Of a stretch of 64,000 bases of DNA, positions 41,370 through 50,568 are shown in pieces (position 1 is the first letter of the stretch; every line of letters starts with the position of its first letter). This stretch comes from Photobacterium leiognathi. Lineage in GTDB: Bacteria; Pseudomonadota; Gammaproteobacteria; Enterobacterales; Vibrionaceae. The stretch covers positions 3,100,001 through 3,164,000 of the forward strand of contig NZ_CP131601.1 of the NCBI RefSeq assembly GCF_030685535.1, given 5' to 3'. Below the pieces are notes generated by a model. That model saw only the letters and a list, made by a program, of their open reading frames with translations, was not told the DNA's origin and ran no database searches. Both the position numbers and the translations under genes were made by a program.

Positions 41370-42035
41370 GTGAATCAACCTCTCAACTACAGAAATACAA
41401 GTTTTATCACAAGTGCACCGGATATTCGTCACTTGCCACAAGATGCAGGCGTTGAGATCGCATTTGCTGGTCGCTCCAATGCGGGTAAATCAAGTGCGCT
41501 AAACCGTATTACGGATCAAAAAAGCCTTGCACGTACTTCTAAAACCCCTGGCCGTACTCAGCTGATCAACATGTTTGAAGTTGTTTCTGGCTGTAACTTA
41601 ATCGATTTACCGGGCTATGGCTTCGCACAAGTACCACTTGAAATGAAGTTAAAATGGCAAAAATCACTAGGTGAATACCTGCAACGTCGTGAATGTTTGC
41701 AAGGCCTAGTGGTACTAATGGATATCCGCCACCCAATGAAAGATCTCGACCAACAGATGATCAGTTGGGCAATTGAAAGCCGTTTACCAGTATTAGTTCT
41801 ACTTACTAAAGCTGACAAACTGAAAAGCGGTGCGCGTAAAGCACAAGTGCTTAAAATTCGCCAAATGACTGCTGAGTTTGGCGGTGATGTGCAAGTTGAA
41901 GCTTTCTCTTCACTAAAAGGTATCGGTGTGGATCAAGTTCGTCGCAAGCTAGATGAATGGTATGCGCCAGAACTAGAGCGTCAACGCGTACTTGCCGCTG
42001 GTGATGATGAATTCCCAGAACAAGATGCTGAATAA
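41370..42035 (+). CDS. engB: ribosome biogenesis GTP-binding protein EngB (YihA/YsxC)
   Basis: Essential GTPase required for late 50S subunit assembly. The GTG at 41370 is chosen because GGAG is seven bases upstream and the product then aligns with E. coli EngB ([18 protein letters not shown]); an upstream TTG at 41355 is less likely. 221 residues. G1 [14 protein letters not shown]2/TPGRTQ, G3 DLPGYGF and G4 TKADKL are all present. Divergent from cytochrome c4, and separated from polA by RNA genes on the other strand. Confidence 0.95.
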   Translation: MNQPLNYRNTSFITSAPDIRHLPQDAGVEIAFAGRSNAGKSSALNRITDQKSLARTSKTPGRTQLINMFEVVSGCNLIDLPGYGFAQVPLEMKLKWQKSLGEYLQRRECLQGLVVLMDIRHPMKDLDQQMISWAIESRLPVLVLLTKADKLKSGARKAQVLKIRQMTAEFGGDVQVEAFSSLKGIGVDQVRRKLDEWYAPELERQRVLAAGDDEFPEQDAE

Positions 42036-42065
42036 GATTTAAATGCCTAGCTCTAAGGAAGGAGC

Positions 42066-42094
42066 TAGAAAAATTCCCCACCATCATGGTGGGG
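42066..42094 (-). terminator. orphan minus-strand terminator 3' of engB
   Basis: On the minus strand CCCCACCAT-G-ATGGTGGGG is followed by AATTTTT. No annotated minus-strand gene ends here, so it should close an unannotated transcript or the readthrough from the RNA upstream. Confidence 0.6.
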
Positions 42095-42364
42095 CAATGG
42101 GAGAGAAATAGGAGGTCGTTTTAGTTTTGTTCAACGAACATGAATTATTTCTCCTTACGACGCAATCCCTTCCCTTCAACTGGCTCCAGTTACACTAATT
42201 TTTGAGACTCTCCACTCGTTATATTGCTCTATCACAATATAAATGTTTCCTATCTTTACTTTCATTAGTACATTATTTTCTTAACAAAATAACAACGTAA
42301 AATGTTAATACGTTGATTTTTATTCTGGAAGTTTATTACAAACTCGTTTTCTTAAAAAATAGGC

Positions 42365-42466
42365 AAAAAAAAACCACTCCCAAAAGTTTAGGAATGGTTA
42401 TTTCATGGATTTGTTGCTGAGTTGATAATCACACCAGCTCTTAACAGCAAATATGAACAAGAAGCT
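42365..42466 (-). ncRNA. candidate small RNA downstream of Spot 42
   Basis: A minus-strand transcript of about 100 bases is suggested by a good -10 (TATACT, 42473-42478), a hairpin near the 5' end (CAGCTTCTT with AAGAGCTG) and a strong intrinsic terminator: AACCATTCC-N10-GGAGTGGTT followed by nine T. Vibrionaceae are reported to carry a second small RNA (VSsrna24) downstream of spf; this could be its counterpart, but I cannot compare sequences. There is no open reading frame with a ribosome site. Confidence 0.5.
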
Positions 42467-42697
42467 GTATTTAGTATAACGCCTGTTTTTATTTTTTAAA
42501 GTATTTACTCTAAAAAATCACTGAAATAATCATCACCACCGATGAAAAATGGATAATTAACAGGCTAAATGGCACGACAAAACCCTATTTAGTCTATTTA
42601 TTGGTGATAAATAGTACAAAAGCGGGGGGATGTAATAAATAAGGAAAACAATAAAAGAGAGAGATGAAGCGAGGTGGAAAAGTTGACTAGCGCCCAA

Positions 42698-42804
42698 TAA
42701 AAAACGCCCCGGTCCAAAGTGAGACCAGGGCGGCTGAATCAGCCAAATCCAATAACGTGAAACAAAAGGTCTGAAAGATAGAACATCTTACCTCTGTACC
42801 CTAC
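42698..42804 (-). ncRNA. spf: Spot 42 small RNA
   Basis: The transcript starts GTAGGGTACAGAGG at 42804, identical to E. coli Spot 42, keeps the unstructured target-binding stretches (AAGATGTTCTATCTTTCAGA, ATTGGATTTGGCTGA) and ends in a GC-rich terminator (CGCCCTGGTC/GACCGGGGCG and T6). About 107 bases against 109 in E. coli. It lies downstream of polA toward engB as in enterics. It is a Hfq-dependent regulator of secondary carbon metabolism, repressed by cAMP-CRP in E. coli. Confidence 0.96.
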
Positions 42805-42917
42805 GTCTGTAACTGTATATCAAATGTGCAGTTTTTGGAACCCCTTGATGTAGTTTTTTTTCACTTTGATGTAAGTAAATTTTACATTTCGGGTTTTATT
42901 TGGCGCTTATTTTTAAC

Positions 42918-42948
42918 AAAAAAAATAGCCAGCTAATGGCTGACTATT
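42918..42948 (-). terminator. polA terminator
   Basis: Ten-pair hairpin AATAGTCAGC-CATTA-GCTGGCTATT followed by eight T on the minus strand, 32 bases after the polA stop. Confidence 0.9.
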
Positions 42949-42979
42949 TAATGATAAGTTTGATGATTACAACTCAGTC

Positions 42980-45751
42980 TTAGTGCGCTTGATCCCAGTT
43001 ATCACCGAAACCAGCATCCGCAATCAATGGTACATCTAATGTCGCTGCCTGCTCCATCAATGCTTTTACTTCAGCAGTCACGGATTCAAGTGCTGATTCT
43101 TTCACTTCAAACACCAATTCATCGTGTACTTGCATTAATAAACGCACTTCATCTTGAGGTTGTTGCTGCACCCAATGATCAACCGCAATCATTGCGAGTT
43201 TAATAATATCTGCAGCCGTACCTTGCATTGGGGCGTTGATCGCTGCACGCTCAGCGGCTTTACGACGTAAGCCATTACGCGACTTAATATCAGGCAGGTA
43301 CAAACGACGACCAAATAAGGTTTCAACATAACCTTTTTCTGACGCAGTATTACGGGTGCTTTCCATATATTCCAACACGCCTGGATAGCGTTCAAAGTAC
43401 ACGTTCATGTAATCTTGCGCTTCATTACGTCCCATATCTAGCTGCTTCGCCAAACCAAACGCACTCATGCCGTAGATCAAACCAAAGTTGATCGCTTTAG
43501 CACGACGACGTTGCTCACTGCTTACCTGCTCAATATCTAAGCCAAGGATTTCAGCAGCCGTTGCGGCGTGGATATCTTTACCATGACGGAAAGCATCCAG
43601 TAGCGCTTTATCACCCGATAAGTGCGCCATAATACGTAATTCAATTTGCGAGTAATCGACCGCTAAGATCTTGTAGCCACTTTGTGCGACAAACGCTTGG
43701 CGAATACGACGACCTTCTTCATTACGTACTGGAATATTCTGCAGGTTTGGATCGCTTGAAGATAGACGACCTGTTGCTGTAACCGCTTGATGGTAAGAAG
43801 TGTGAACTCGACCCGTTGCTGGGTTCACCATCTTAGGTAGTTTATCGGTGTAAGTAGATTTCAGTTTTGCAAGTCCGCGATATTCTAAAATCAACTTAGG
43901 CAATGGGTAATCAAGCGCTAACTCTTGTAACACTTCTTCATTGGTTGAAGGTGTACCTGATGGAGTTTTCTTTAGAACCGGTAACCCCATCTTTTCAAAC
44001 AGGATCGCTTGCAGCTGTTTCGGCGAGCTTAAATTAAATTCTTGATCGGCAATTTCAAACGCTTTCTTCTCAAGCTCATCAAGACGTGCTGCAATTTCTG
44101 TCGATTGTGCGCCAAGCAACATACTATCGACATACACGCAGGTGCGCTCCATACGTGAAAGCACTGGCACTAATGGCATTTCGATAGTGTCAAAAACGTG
44201 CTTAAGCTTTTCGTCAGCTTCCACTTTTGGATATAACGCATTGTGTAAACGCAGAGTAATATCAGCATCTTCTGCCGCATAAGGGCCAGCTTGCGCTAAA
44301 TCGATTTGATTAAACGTTAGCTGTTTTTTACCTTTACCTGCGATCTCTTCAAAGCTGATGTTCTTATGCTCAAGATAACGCAGAGCTAGGCTATCCATAT
44401 CATGGCGGCCAACAACACTGTTAAATACATAAGATTCCAGCATGGTATCAAATACAATACCCTGCATTTCTATGCCGTAACGCGCCACAATACTGGCATC
44501 AAACTTTAAGTTCTGACCAATTTTGGCTTGATTTGGATCTTCAAGCAGCGGTTTTAATTGAGCTAATACCCAATCACGATCAAGCTGTGCTGGCGCATCA
44601 AGGTAATCATGAGCCACGGGTACATAGGCCGCTTTTCCTTCTTCAATGGCAAAAGAGACACCGACCACATTGGCAGTCATGTAATCCAAACCATCAGTTT
44701 CAGTATCAAAGGCAAAGGCTTTCGCTGCCTTTAGTTGTTCAAGCCATACGTTGAAAGCTGCTTCATCCAGAATGATTTCATAACCACTGCGATCAATAGT
44801 TGGAGCTACTGCTTTTTTCTCAGCTGGCGCATTGCCAGATTTTTCATCCGCAACTATACGACCATCGCTACCTTCTAACATTTCTGTTAGCCAACGACGG
44901 AACTGTAACTTACCAAATAACTCAGTTAGTGCATCAGTATCAGGCACACCTTTACGAAGTTCATCAGGTTTAACATCAAGCTCAACATCTAATTTGATCG
45001 TCGCAAGCTTGTATGACATGTAAGCGGCTTCTTTATTATCAAGCAACTTTTTAGCCATGGTTTTAGAGCCACGGAAACCCAATGGTGCAATGTCATCAAG
45101 GTTGTCATACAGCGCATCTAAACCACCGATACCGGTTAATAATGCTTTTGCGGTTTTCTCACCCACACCCGGTACACCTGGAATGTTATCCACTTTATCG
45201 CCCATCAGAGCAAGGTAGTCGATGATCAACTCAGGACCGATCCCAAACTTATCCACAACCCCAGCTGGATCCATCACTACATCTGTCATGGTGTTGATCA
45301 AGGTAATATTTTGATCCACCAGCTGCGCCATATCTTTATCACCCGTACTGATAAGTACCGGCATACCTTGCTGTGAGGCTTGGGTAGCTAGCGTACCAAT
45401 CACGTCATCGGCTTCAACCCCTGAAATCGAGATCAATGGTAAGCCCATGGCTTTGATCACAGCATGTAGCGGCTCGATCTGACCACGAAGATCATCCGGC
45501 ATTGGAGGACGATTAGCTTTATATTCAGGGAACATATCATCACGGAAAGTTTTACCTTTCGCATCAAAGATCACCGCAATATGCTCTGTAGAGAACTGGC
45601 GTAACATGCTACGCAGCATATTCACAACGCCATAAACAGCACCTGTTGGCTCACCGTCAGAATTGGTGAAATTGGGTGCTGCGTGGTAAGCACGATAAAG
45701 GTATGAGGATCCATCAATCAGGATCAATGGATTTTCTGGAATAGTTGCCAT
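42980..45751 (-). CDS. polA: DNA polymerase I
   Basis: Repair and Okazaki-fragment-processing polymerase. The start is placed at 45751 ([20 protein letters not shown]), 39 codons inside the longest frame, giving 923 residues (928 in E. coli). The 5' nuclease domain (to about 300) has [12 protein letters not shown] and [14 protein letters not shown]; the 3'-5' exonuclease domain keeps DTETDG, so proofreading should be active; the polymerase domain has motif [17 protein letters not shown], motif [15 protein letters not shown] and motif [11 protein letters not shown]. Confidence 0.97.
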   Translation of the reverse strand: MATIPENPLILIDGSSYLYRAYHAAPNFTNSDGEPTGAVYGVVNMLRSMLRQFSTEHIAVIFDAKGKTFRDDMFPEYKANRPPMPDDLRGQIEPLHAVIKAMGLPLISISGVEADDVIGTLATQASQQGMPVLISTGDKDMAQLVDQNITLINTMTDVVMDPAGVVDKFGIGPELIIDYLALMGDKVDNIPGVPGVGEKTAKALLTGIGGLDALYDNLDDIAPLGFRGSKTMAKKLLDNKEAAYMSYKLATIKLDVELDVKPDELRKGVPDTDALTELFGKLQFRRWLTEMLEGSDGRIVADEKSGNAPAEKKAVAPTIDRSGYEIILDEAAFNVWLEQLKAAKAFAFDTETDGLDYMTANVVGVSFAIEEGKAAYVPVAHDYLDAPAQLDRDWVLAQLKPLLEDPNQAKIGQNLKFDASIVARYGIEMQGIVFDTMLESYVFNSVVGRHDMDSLALRYLEHKNISFEEIAGKGKKQLTFNQIDLAQAGPYAAEDADITLRLHNALYPKVEADEKLKHVFDTIEMPLVPVLSRMERTCVYVDSMLLGAQSTEIAARLDELEKKAFEIADQEFNLSSPKQLQAILFEKMGLPVLKKTPSGTPSTNEEVLQELALDYPLPKLILEYRGLAKLKSTYTDKLPKMVNPATGRVHTSYHQAVTATGRLSSSDPNLQNIPVRNEEGRRIRQAFVAQSGYKILAVDYSQIELRIMAHLSGDKALLDAFRHGKDIHAATAAEILGLDIEQVSSEQRRRAKAINFGLIYGMSAFGLAKQLDMGRNEAQDYMNVYFERYPGVLEYMESTRNTASEKGYVETLFGRRLYLPDIKSRNGLRRKAAERAAINAPMQGTAADIIKLAMIAVDHWVQQQPQDEVRLLMQVHDELVFEVKESALESVTAEVKALMEQAATLDVPLIADAGFGDNWDQAH

Positions 45752-45904
45752 AGGGTTATTCTTATATCCAAGCGATAAGTCGTTCAAGTTAGCTCTATTA
45801 TCGACCATATTAGGCGCTGAGCGACAGAAAAAATGCAATAACTCATAGAATGCCATGCCCTGAGGCAAGTGTTAACCAATGATTTCTACAACCCTTCCGT
45901 TTTC

Positions 45905-45913
45905 TGTGGATAA
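45905..45913 (-). promoter_or_regulatory. DnaA box upstream of polA
   Basis: TTATCCACA on the minus strand (TGTGGATAA on plus) is a perfect DnaA box 154 bases before the polA start. Two looser relatives (TTTGGATAAA near 46060 and TGTGGAAAA near 46048) lie upstream. Whether DnaA acts on polA here is an inference. Confidence 0.4.
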
Positions 45914-46290
45914 CTTTGTTAGTATTTAATTTATGCCAGTTGATCGTTTTTTGCTTAATTTTAAAAAGTTAGAATGATTTTATTTGTTATCATGCACTTA
46001 TGCGTTAACAGCAAATTAGATCCTCGATCCCAATTTGATCAATCATTGTGGAAAACCTTCTTTGGATAAACTTTTATCCCCTAATAATCCAATAAAAATC
46101 AGACGATTTGCTTAGTAACAATGCCAAAACGAAAGGAATTGCGGTAATTTTAAGCGAGTGAAGGCTTTTACAACGTGAGTTATCTGAAAATCTACCGTGG
46201 TATGGCGTTGATAAATGTTATGACGATCCTATCAATGCCAGTCATGCATCAAAGACGAAAAAACGATCAAACGAATAGAAAAGACTAAAA

Positions 46291-46460
46291 AAAGAAAAAG
46301 CGACGCTACGTAATGTGGCGTCGCTCAGCAGAAGTGGTGTTCGGTTATCAGCCCTACACTAATAACACGCTACCTTAGCTGTAGTACACTGGAAGCAATG
46401 TGAGCAATGTCGTGCCATCAAAGCGATATGATTATGTTCCATCCCTATCGCCTGAGTGCC
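46291..46460 (-). ncRNA. ryhB: RyhB iron-responsive small RNA
   Basis: The target-pairing core ACATTGCTCACATTGCTTCC, within 46387-46416, is the same as in E. coli RyhB. The transcript ends in the terminator AGCGACGC/GCGTCGCT with a T-rich tail and starts near 46460, giving about 170 bases, longer than the 90 of E. coli but in keeping with the long Vibrio RyhB. Fur boxes overlap the promoter. In iron starvation it should repress iron-containing proteins. Position beside polA matches Vibrio cholerae. Confidence 0.93.
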
Positions 46461-46462
46461 TG

Positions 46463-46520
46463 TTAATAATAACCATTCTCAATTAACTTGCAAGTACTTT
46501 ATTGAGAATAATTGTCATTT
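46463..46520 (-). promoter_or_regulatory. Fur-controlled ryhB promoter
   Basis: Two Fur-box-like sequences face the RNA: AATGACAATTATTCTCAAT (46501-46519) and ATTGAGAATGGTTATTATT (46465-46483), the second overlapping the -10 TATTAT. A -35-like TTGCAA lies 16 bases upstream of the -10. Iron-loaded Fur would block the start. Confidence 0.7.
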
Positions 46521-46525
46521 AGGCG

Positions 46526-46969
46526 TTATTTTTTAACCAGTGCTTTGCGAAAGTGTAAGCGATAATCGAGTACCCCTTCTTTTTTCTCTATATCTTCAAT
46601 AAGATAGCCATTTCGCATTAATAATCTCACCATTGCAGGAAAGCGGTTTCTCGATTTAACCGTGAGTTGTTGATAGCCCTGATCAATAACCCAGGCTTCT
46701 TGTGTTTCTAACAATGCTTGTGCCACACCGTGCCCACGCCCTGCAGGCAATACACCACCGAGCCAGCTATAAAATACTTGCTTATCGAGCGCATAACCTA
46801 TTTTCACTCCAACTAACTGTTGCTGGTTTTCAGCAACTAAGATCAAAGCAGACTTATTTGCTAAACGTGCCGTTAACTCTGCCAAAGAAATAGGAGCGGC
46901 AAATTCCACAATACGATGGAGCACTTCAATAGCTTCTTCGATGCTCGCTTCTCTTATCTGTAAATCCAT
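46526..46969 (-). CDS. GNAT family N-acetyltransferase
   Basis: 147 residues from the ATG at 46969, chosen because GGAG sits nine bases upstream; longer starts at 46984-46987 are possible. The acetyl-CoA-binding motif is GGVLPAGRGHGVAQALLETQ near residue 80. The substrate is unknown. It follows the yhhQ terminator and is a separate unit; its 3' end abuts the ryhB promoter. Confidence 0.8.
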   Translation of the reverse strand: MDLQIREASIEEAIEVLHRIVEFAAPISLAELTARLANKSALILVAENQQQLVGVKIGYALDKQVFYSWLGGVLPAGRGHGVAQALLETQEAWVIDQGYQQLTVKSRNRFPAMVRLLMRNGYLIEDIEKKEGVLDYRLHFRKALVKK

Positions 46970-46994
46970 GTTGTTCTTCTCCATCATTAAAGTG

Positions 46995-47021
46995 AAAAAA
47001 GCCGATCATGCGATCGGCTTT
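46995..47021 (-). terminator. yhhQ terminator
   Basis: AAAGCCGATC-GCAT-GATCGGCTTT on the minus strand followed by T-rich sequence, 27 bases after the yhhQ stop. Confidence 0.85.
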
Positions 47022-47047
47022 ATTATCTTTATATTTCATCCCAACCA

Positions 47048-47752
47048 TTATTGATTGGTTTTCACTGCCCCGAAAGGCTGTGGCGATACTGCGGTTAGTT
47101 TACCAATTAAATAATTGAGCAAGACACCGTACATCGGCACAAACAAACCTAAGCTGATGATCAATTTAAAGCTGTAATCCACCAGCGCGATTTCCGTCCA
47201 GTTTGCTGCCATAAATGGATCTGGGCTTTGGTAAAATGCAATGCCAAAGAAAGCAATGGTATCAATGGCATTACCAAAGATAGTTGAAGCCGTTGGTGCT
47301 ACCCACCATTGCTTTAACTGACGTAGACGGTTAAACACTGACACATCTAAAATTTGCCCTAACAAGTAAGCCATAAAACTTGCGATCGCAATACGGGCAA
47401 CAAACAGATTAAACTCACCTAAGTGGCCTAACCCTTGATATTCACCTTGGAAAAATACGACCGAAAGGACATACGACACCACTAAAGCGGGCGTCATGAC
47501 GCGAAAAATGATCTTACGTGCCATGCCTGCTCCGAAAATGCGGACAGTTAAATCAGTAGCAAGAAAGATAAAAGGAAAAGTAAATGCGCCCCATGTGGTG
47601 TGATAACCAAATACGGTGAACGGGAGTTGTACTAAGTAGTTACTTGATGCGATCACCAAAAGGTGAAATAGCACTAAGTAGCCTAAAGCTTTACGTTGTT
47701 GTTGCGGAGTAAAAGAAGGTGTTGCGTTAGATTGAGATAAAGCAGTCGTCAT
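47048..47752 (-). CDS. yhhQ: queuosine precursor transporter YhhQ
   Basis: Inner-membrane importer of 7-cyano-7-deazaguanine/7-aminomethyl-7-deazaguanine for tRNA queuosine. 234 residues from the ATG at 47752 (MTTALSQSN); a longer frame from 47788 runs through the leader hairpin and is unlikely. Six hydrophobic segments and the family motifs AFTFPFIFLATDLTVRIFG and NAIDTIAFFGIAF are present. The candidate preQ1 riboswitch covers its leader and overlaps the ribosome site. Confidence 0.92.
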   Translation of the reverse strand: MTTALSQSNATPSFTPQQQRKALGYLVLFHLLVIASSNYLVQLPFTVFGYHTTWGAFTFPFIFLATDLTVRIFGAGMARKIIFRVMTPALVVSYVLSVVFFQGEYQGLGHLGEFNLFVARIAIASFMAYLLGQILDVSVFNRLRQLKQWWVAPTASTIFGNAIDTIAFFGIAFYQSPDPFMAANWTEIALVDYSFKLIISLGLFVPMYGVLLNYLIGKLTAVSPQPFGAVKTNQ

Positions 47753-47758
47753 GTGAGA

Positions 47759-47789
47759 CCTTTTTGTCAATGGGGGGAGGGAACCCAAA
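47759..47789 (-). promoter_or_regulatory. candidate preQ1-I riboswitch of yhhQ
   Basis: The 31-base leader reads TTTGGGTTCCCTCCCCCCAT then TGACAAAAAGG. TGGG pairs with CCCA (P1); the loop CCT can pair with AGG in the A-rich tail (P2), forming the H-type pseudoknot of class I preQ1 riboswitches. The tail closely resembles the translational riboswitch of Thermoanaerobacter (CCAGUUAACAAAACAAGG), and AAGG is the ribosome site of yhhQ seven bases before its ATG. Proposed by eye; no structure calculation was possible. Confidence 0.55.
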
Positions 47790-47886
47790 CATACTTTGTT
47801 GCCAGCGTTTTATCGCCAACAACGACCAGGTCGGCGATTATACAGAAACCAGCTTGCTTGCCTAGCTTTTGATCTTACCAGCGAGA

Positions 47887-48192
47887 TTAATTTAATAAGC
47901 TCGCAATAAAAGTGAGTGTTTCTTCATCGTCATCACTCATGGCTTCAAGCCATAACGCCCCACTGTAATGCTCACCTTTTAACAGCAAACGACAACCTTC
48001 AAAATCAATCAGCCAAATATGTAGATCGGCATTGCTCTCTTTCTCCACCACAGTAGCATCAATGGCGAGTAACAAAGATTCTGCGATTGCATCAAAACTA
48101 TCGAAATCAAATTCAGGACTTTCAATCGATAAAAAACGCGCGTCGCGATCAAACTGACGAATACCGAATACGTGACTTGTTACTGCTGTCAT
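47887..48192 (-). CDS. DUF3630 family protein
   Basis: 101 residues from the second of two adjacent ATGs (48192), which has GGAG at better spacing. Acidic and cytoplasmic, with no signal or membrane segment. The pattern RFLSIESPEFDFDSFD ... IWLIDFEGCRLLLKGE fits DUF3630, found next to recQ/yhhQ in Vibrionaceae. Function unknown. Confidence 0.6.
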   Translation of the reverse strand: MTAVTSHVFGIRQFDRDARFLSIESPEFDFDSFDAIAESLLLAIDATVVEKESNADLHIWLIDFEGCRLLLKGEHYSGALWLEAMSDDDEETLTFIASLLN

Positions 48193-48281
48193 CATGACTC
48201 CTATTTATTGCTTTAAATAGCGGGTTTCAATCCTTGTTATCCCTTGATGTAACCAAGTGTTAATTAGCATTACAAAGGTTA

Positions 48282-48487
48282 AGGTTGCTCTAGTATTCCA
48301 CTTCTTATCATGGTCTTATTAGGCTGCTGCTAGAGCACGTTATCGCGAGTCCCGTCGCATGACCTAGCAGTCCGGTGAAATGAATATTCCACCAAATACG
48401 CAAGCTGTTTTGTCGTGACCAAACACCCTATTAAGGCTGTTTCTTTAACGCATTCTAGCCGGGCTTACCATGAGCCCGGTTTTTTTA
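48282..48487 (+). ncRNA. glmZ: GlmZ-like small RNA
   Basis: Plus-strand RNA of about 206 bases (E. coli GlmZ has 207) ending in the intrinsic terminator CCGGGCT/AGCCCGG and T7, with no protein gene upstream to use it. A long-range stem GCTCTAG/CTAGAGC closes the 5' domain. TATTCCACTTCTTAT near the 5' end and CTGTTTCTTTAACGC before the terminator resemble the matching segments of E. coli GlmZ, the latter being part of its glmS-pairing region. It would activate glmS (GlcN-6-P synthase). No sigma-54 promoter is visible upstream. Call rests on partial similarity. Confidence 0.6.
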
Positions 48488-48511
48488 TGCCTGTTTTTTG
48501 CTATTTCGCGC

Positions 48512-50362
48512 TTAATGCGGCTCATCAATAGCGAGTAAATGATCGCGGATCAAACCGAGAAAAACCTCACCATATTTCTCAAGCTTTCGCTGCCCAACCC
48601 CGTTTACTGCCAGAAAATCGCCGTTTGATGTCGGTAATCGCTCTGCCATTTCCATTAAGCTGGCATCATTAAATACCACGTATGGTGGCAGATCTTCTTC
48701 ATCAGCAATGGCTTTACGCAACTTACGTAACTTGGCAAAAAGCTTTTTATCGTACTGACGATTCACCAACTTGTTCACTTTCATCGTACGAGCAATGTTA
48801 TCAAGTCTAGGTACTGCGAGCTCTAAGCTGACTTCTGCACGCAATAAAGGACGGGCTTTTTCCGTTAGCTGCAACACCGAGTTACGACTAATATTTTGGG
48901 TTAAGTACCCTAAATGAATTAACTGGCGTAATACACTGACCCAATATTCATGGCTGTAATCACGACCGATGCCATAGGTGCTGAGTTTGTCATGCCCATG
49001 CTCTCGAATGCGTTGGTTTTGCATCCCACGCAGCACTTCCACAATATAGGTAATACCAAAGCTTTGCTGCACACGGTACACACAAGATAACGCTTTTTGC
49101 GCCACTTCCACCGCATTGAAACGCTTAGGCGGATCTAAACATACATCGCAGTTACCACACGGCTCATCACGGTGCTCACCAAAGTAATGCAATAACACCT
49201 GACGACGACAAGTTTGCGCTTCGGCAAAAGCGCCCATCGCATTGAGCTTATGTCGCTCAACATCTTTTTGTTGCCCTTCTGGCTTTTCATCTAAGCAGCG
49301 ACGTAACCATGCTAAATCAGCAGGATCGTAAAACATTACCGCTTCAGCAGGTAAGCCATCACGTCCTGCGCGCCCTGTTTCTTGGTAATAGGATTCGATA
49401 TTACGAGGAATATCAAAATGCACCACAAAACGGACATTGGGTTTGTTGATCCCCATACCAAAAGCAACGGTAGCCACCACAACATGAATATCATCACGTT
49501 GGAAAGCATCTTGCACATGCACACGCTCAGCATGCTCAAGCCCTGCATGATAGGCTTCAGCACGAATACCGTTGTCTCGCAACTTCTCGCTGATCTGCTC
49601 TACCTTTTTACGGCTATTACAATAAATGATGCCGCATTGGCCTCGCATACCTTCTATATAGCGAATGATTTGCGTCAGCGGCTTGTGCTTTTCCCATAAG
49701 GTGTAACGGATATTGGGACGATCGAAACTGCCCAAATACTCATGAGGCTGCGATAAGCCTAGGCGCTGAATAATGTCATGACGGGTGGTTTCATCAGCGG
49801 TCGCGGTAAGTGCCATCACGGGCAGATTATCAAACGACTGCTTAAGCAAACCTAACGCCGCATATTCAGGTCTAAAATCATGTCCCCATTGGGAAATACA
49901 GTGAGCTTCATCGACGGCAACCATTGCTAGCGGCACATCACGCAAGCGATCAATAAAATCGTGGGTTAACACGCGTTCCGGTGACACATACACCAGTTTC
50001 ACGCTGCCAGCTTGCATCGCTTCAAACACAGCTAAAATGTCATCACGGCTCATGGTGGAGTTAATGTAAGCGGCAACAACACCATTGGCTTTGAGTTGGT
50101 CGACCTGATCTTTCATCAAGGAGATCAAAGGGGAAATAACCAAGGTTACTCCCTCTTTTAATAAAGCAGGGATTTGATAGCACAAGGATTTACCACCGCC
50201 TGTTGGCATGATCACCAAACAGTCTTCATCACGGTTAACGGCATCAATCACATCCTGTTGACCCACGCGAAATTGCTGGTAACCAAAAACATCTTGGAGA
50301 ACAGATTCACAACAAGGAGCAGATAACGTAGAACAAGGTTCACTGTGACAAACGGATGACAT
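48512..50362 (-). CDS. recQ: ATP-dependent DNA helicase RecQ
   Basis: 3'-5' helicase of recombination and replication repair. 616 residues: Walker A MPTGGGKSLCYQ near residue 53, DEAH box VAVDEAHCISQWGHDFRPEY, motif VI YYQETGRAGRDG, the zinc-binding CRRQVLLHYFGE...CGNCDVC segment (about 380-405) and a C-terminal HRDC domain (LPPYVVFNDASLMEMA). All signatures are complete. Confidence 0.97.
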   Translation of the reverse strand: MSSVCHSEPCSTLSAPCCESVLQDVFGYQQFRVGQQDVIDAVNRDEDCLVIMPTGGGKSLCYQIPALLKEGVTLVISPLISLMKDQVDQLKANGVVAAYINSTMSRDDILAVFEAMQAGSVKLVYVSPERVLTHDFIDRLRDVPLAMVAVDEAHCISQWGHDFRPEYAALGLLKQSFDNLPVMALTATADETTRHDIIQRLGLSQPHEYLGSFDRPNIRYTLWEKHKPLTQIIRYIEGMRGQCGIIYCNSRKKVEQISEKLRDNGIRAEAYHAGLEHAERVHVQDAFQRDDIHVVVATVAFGMGINKPNVRFVVHFDIPRNIESYYQETGRAGRDGLPAEAVMFYDPADLAWLRRCLDEKPEGQQKDVERHKLNAMGAFAEAQTCRRQVLLHYFGEHRDEPCGNCDVCLDPPKRFNAVEVAQKALSCVYRVQQSFGITYIVEVLRGMQNQRIREHGHDKLSTYGIGRDYSHEYWVSVLRQLIHLGYLTQNISRNSVLQLTEKARPLLRAEVSLELAVPRLDNIARTMKVNKLVNRQYDKKLFAKLRKLRKAIADEEDLPPYVVFNDASLMEMAERLPTSNGDFLAVNGVGQRKLEKYGEVFLGLIRDHLLAIDEPH

Positions 50363-50568
50363 GGTAAGGCTCTTGGCTAAACAGGGCGTTCATTCTATAC
50401 CTAAAGCCCCCATTGATGCGAGGCACTAACTGGGCTATCAATGAAAAACGCAGCCCTGTTTTTCCCTAACCTTTTCTCCCATAATAAAAATAAATGCTGG
50501 AATAATCACCACCTCACTATATATACTGCTAAAGAATAAAATTTAACCAACTTTAGATTTGGAGTTTC

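Noticed and set aside
42221..42240. Inverted repeat ATATTG...CAATAT with a TGTGA half, considered as a CRP site
   Set aside because: Only one half matches the CRP consensus and no promoter is placed suitably.
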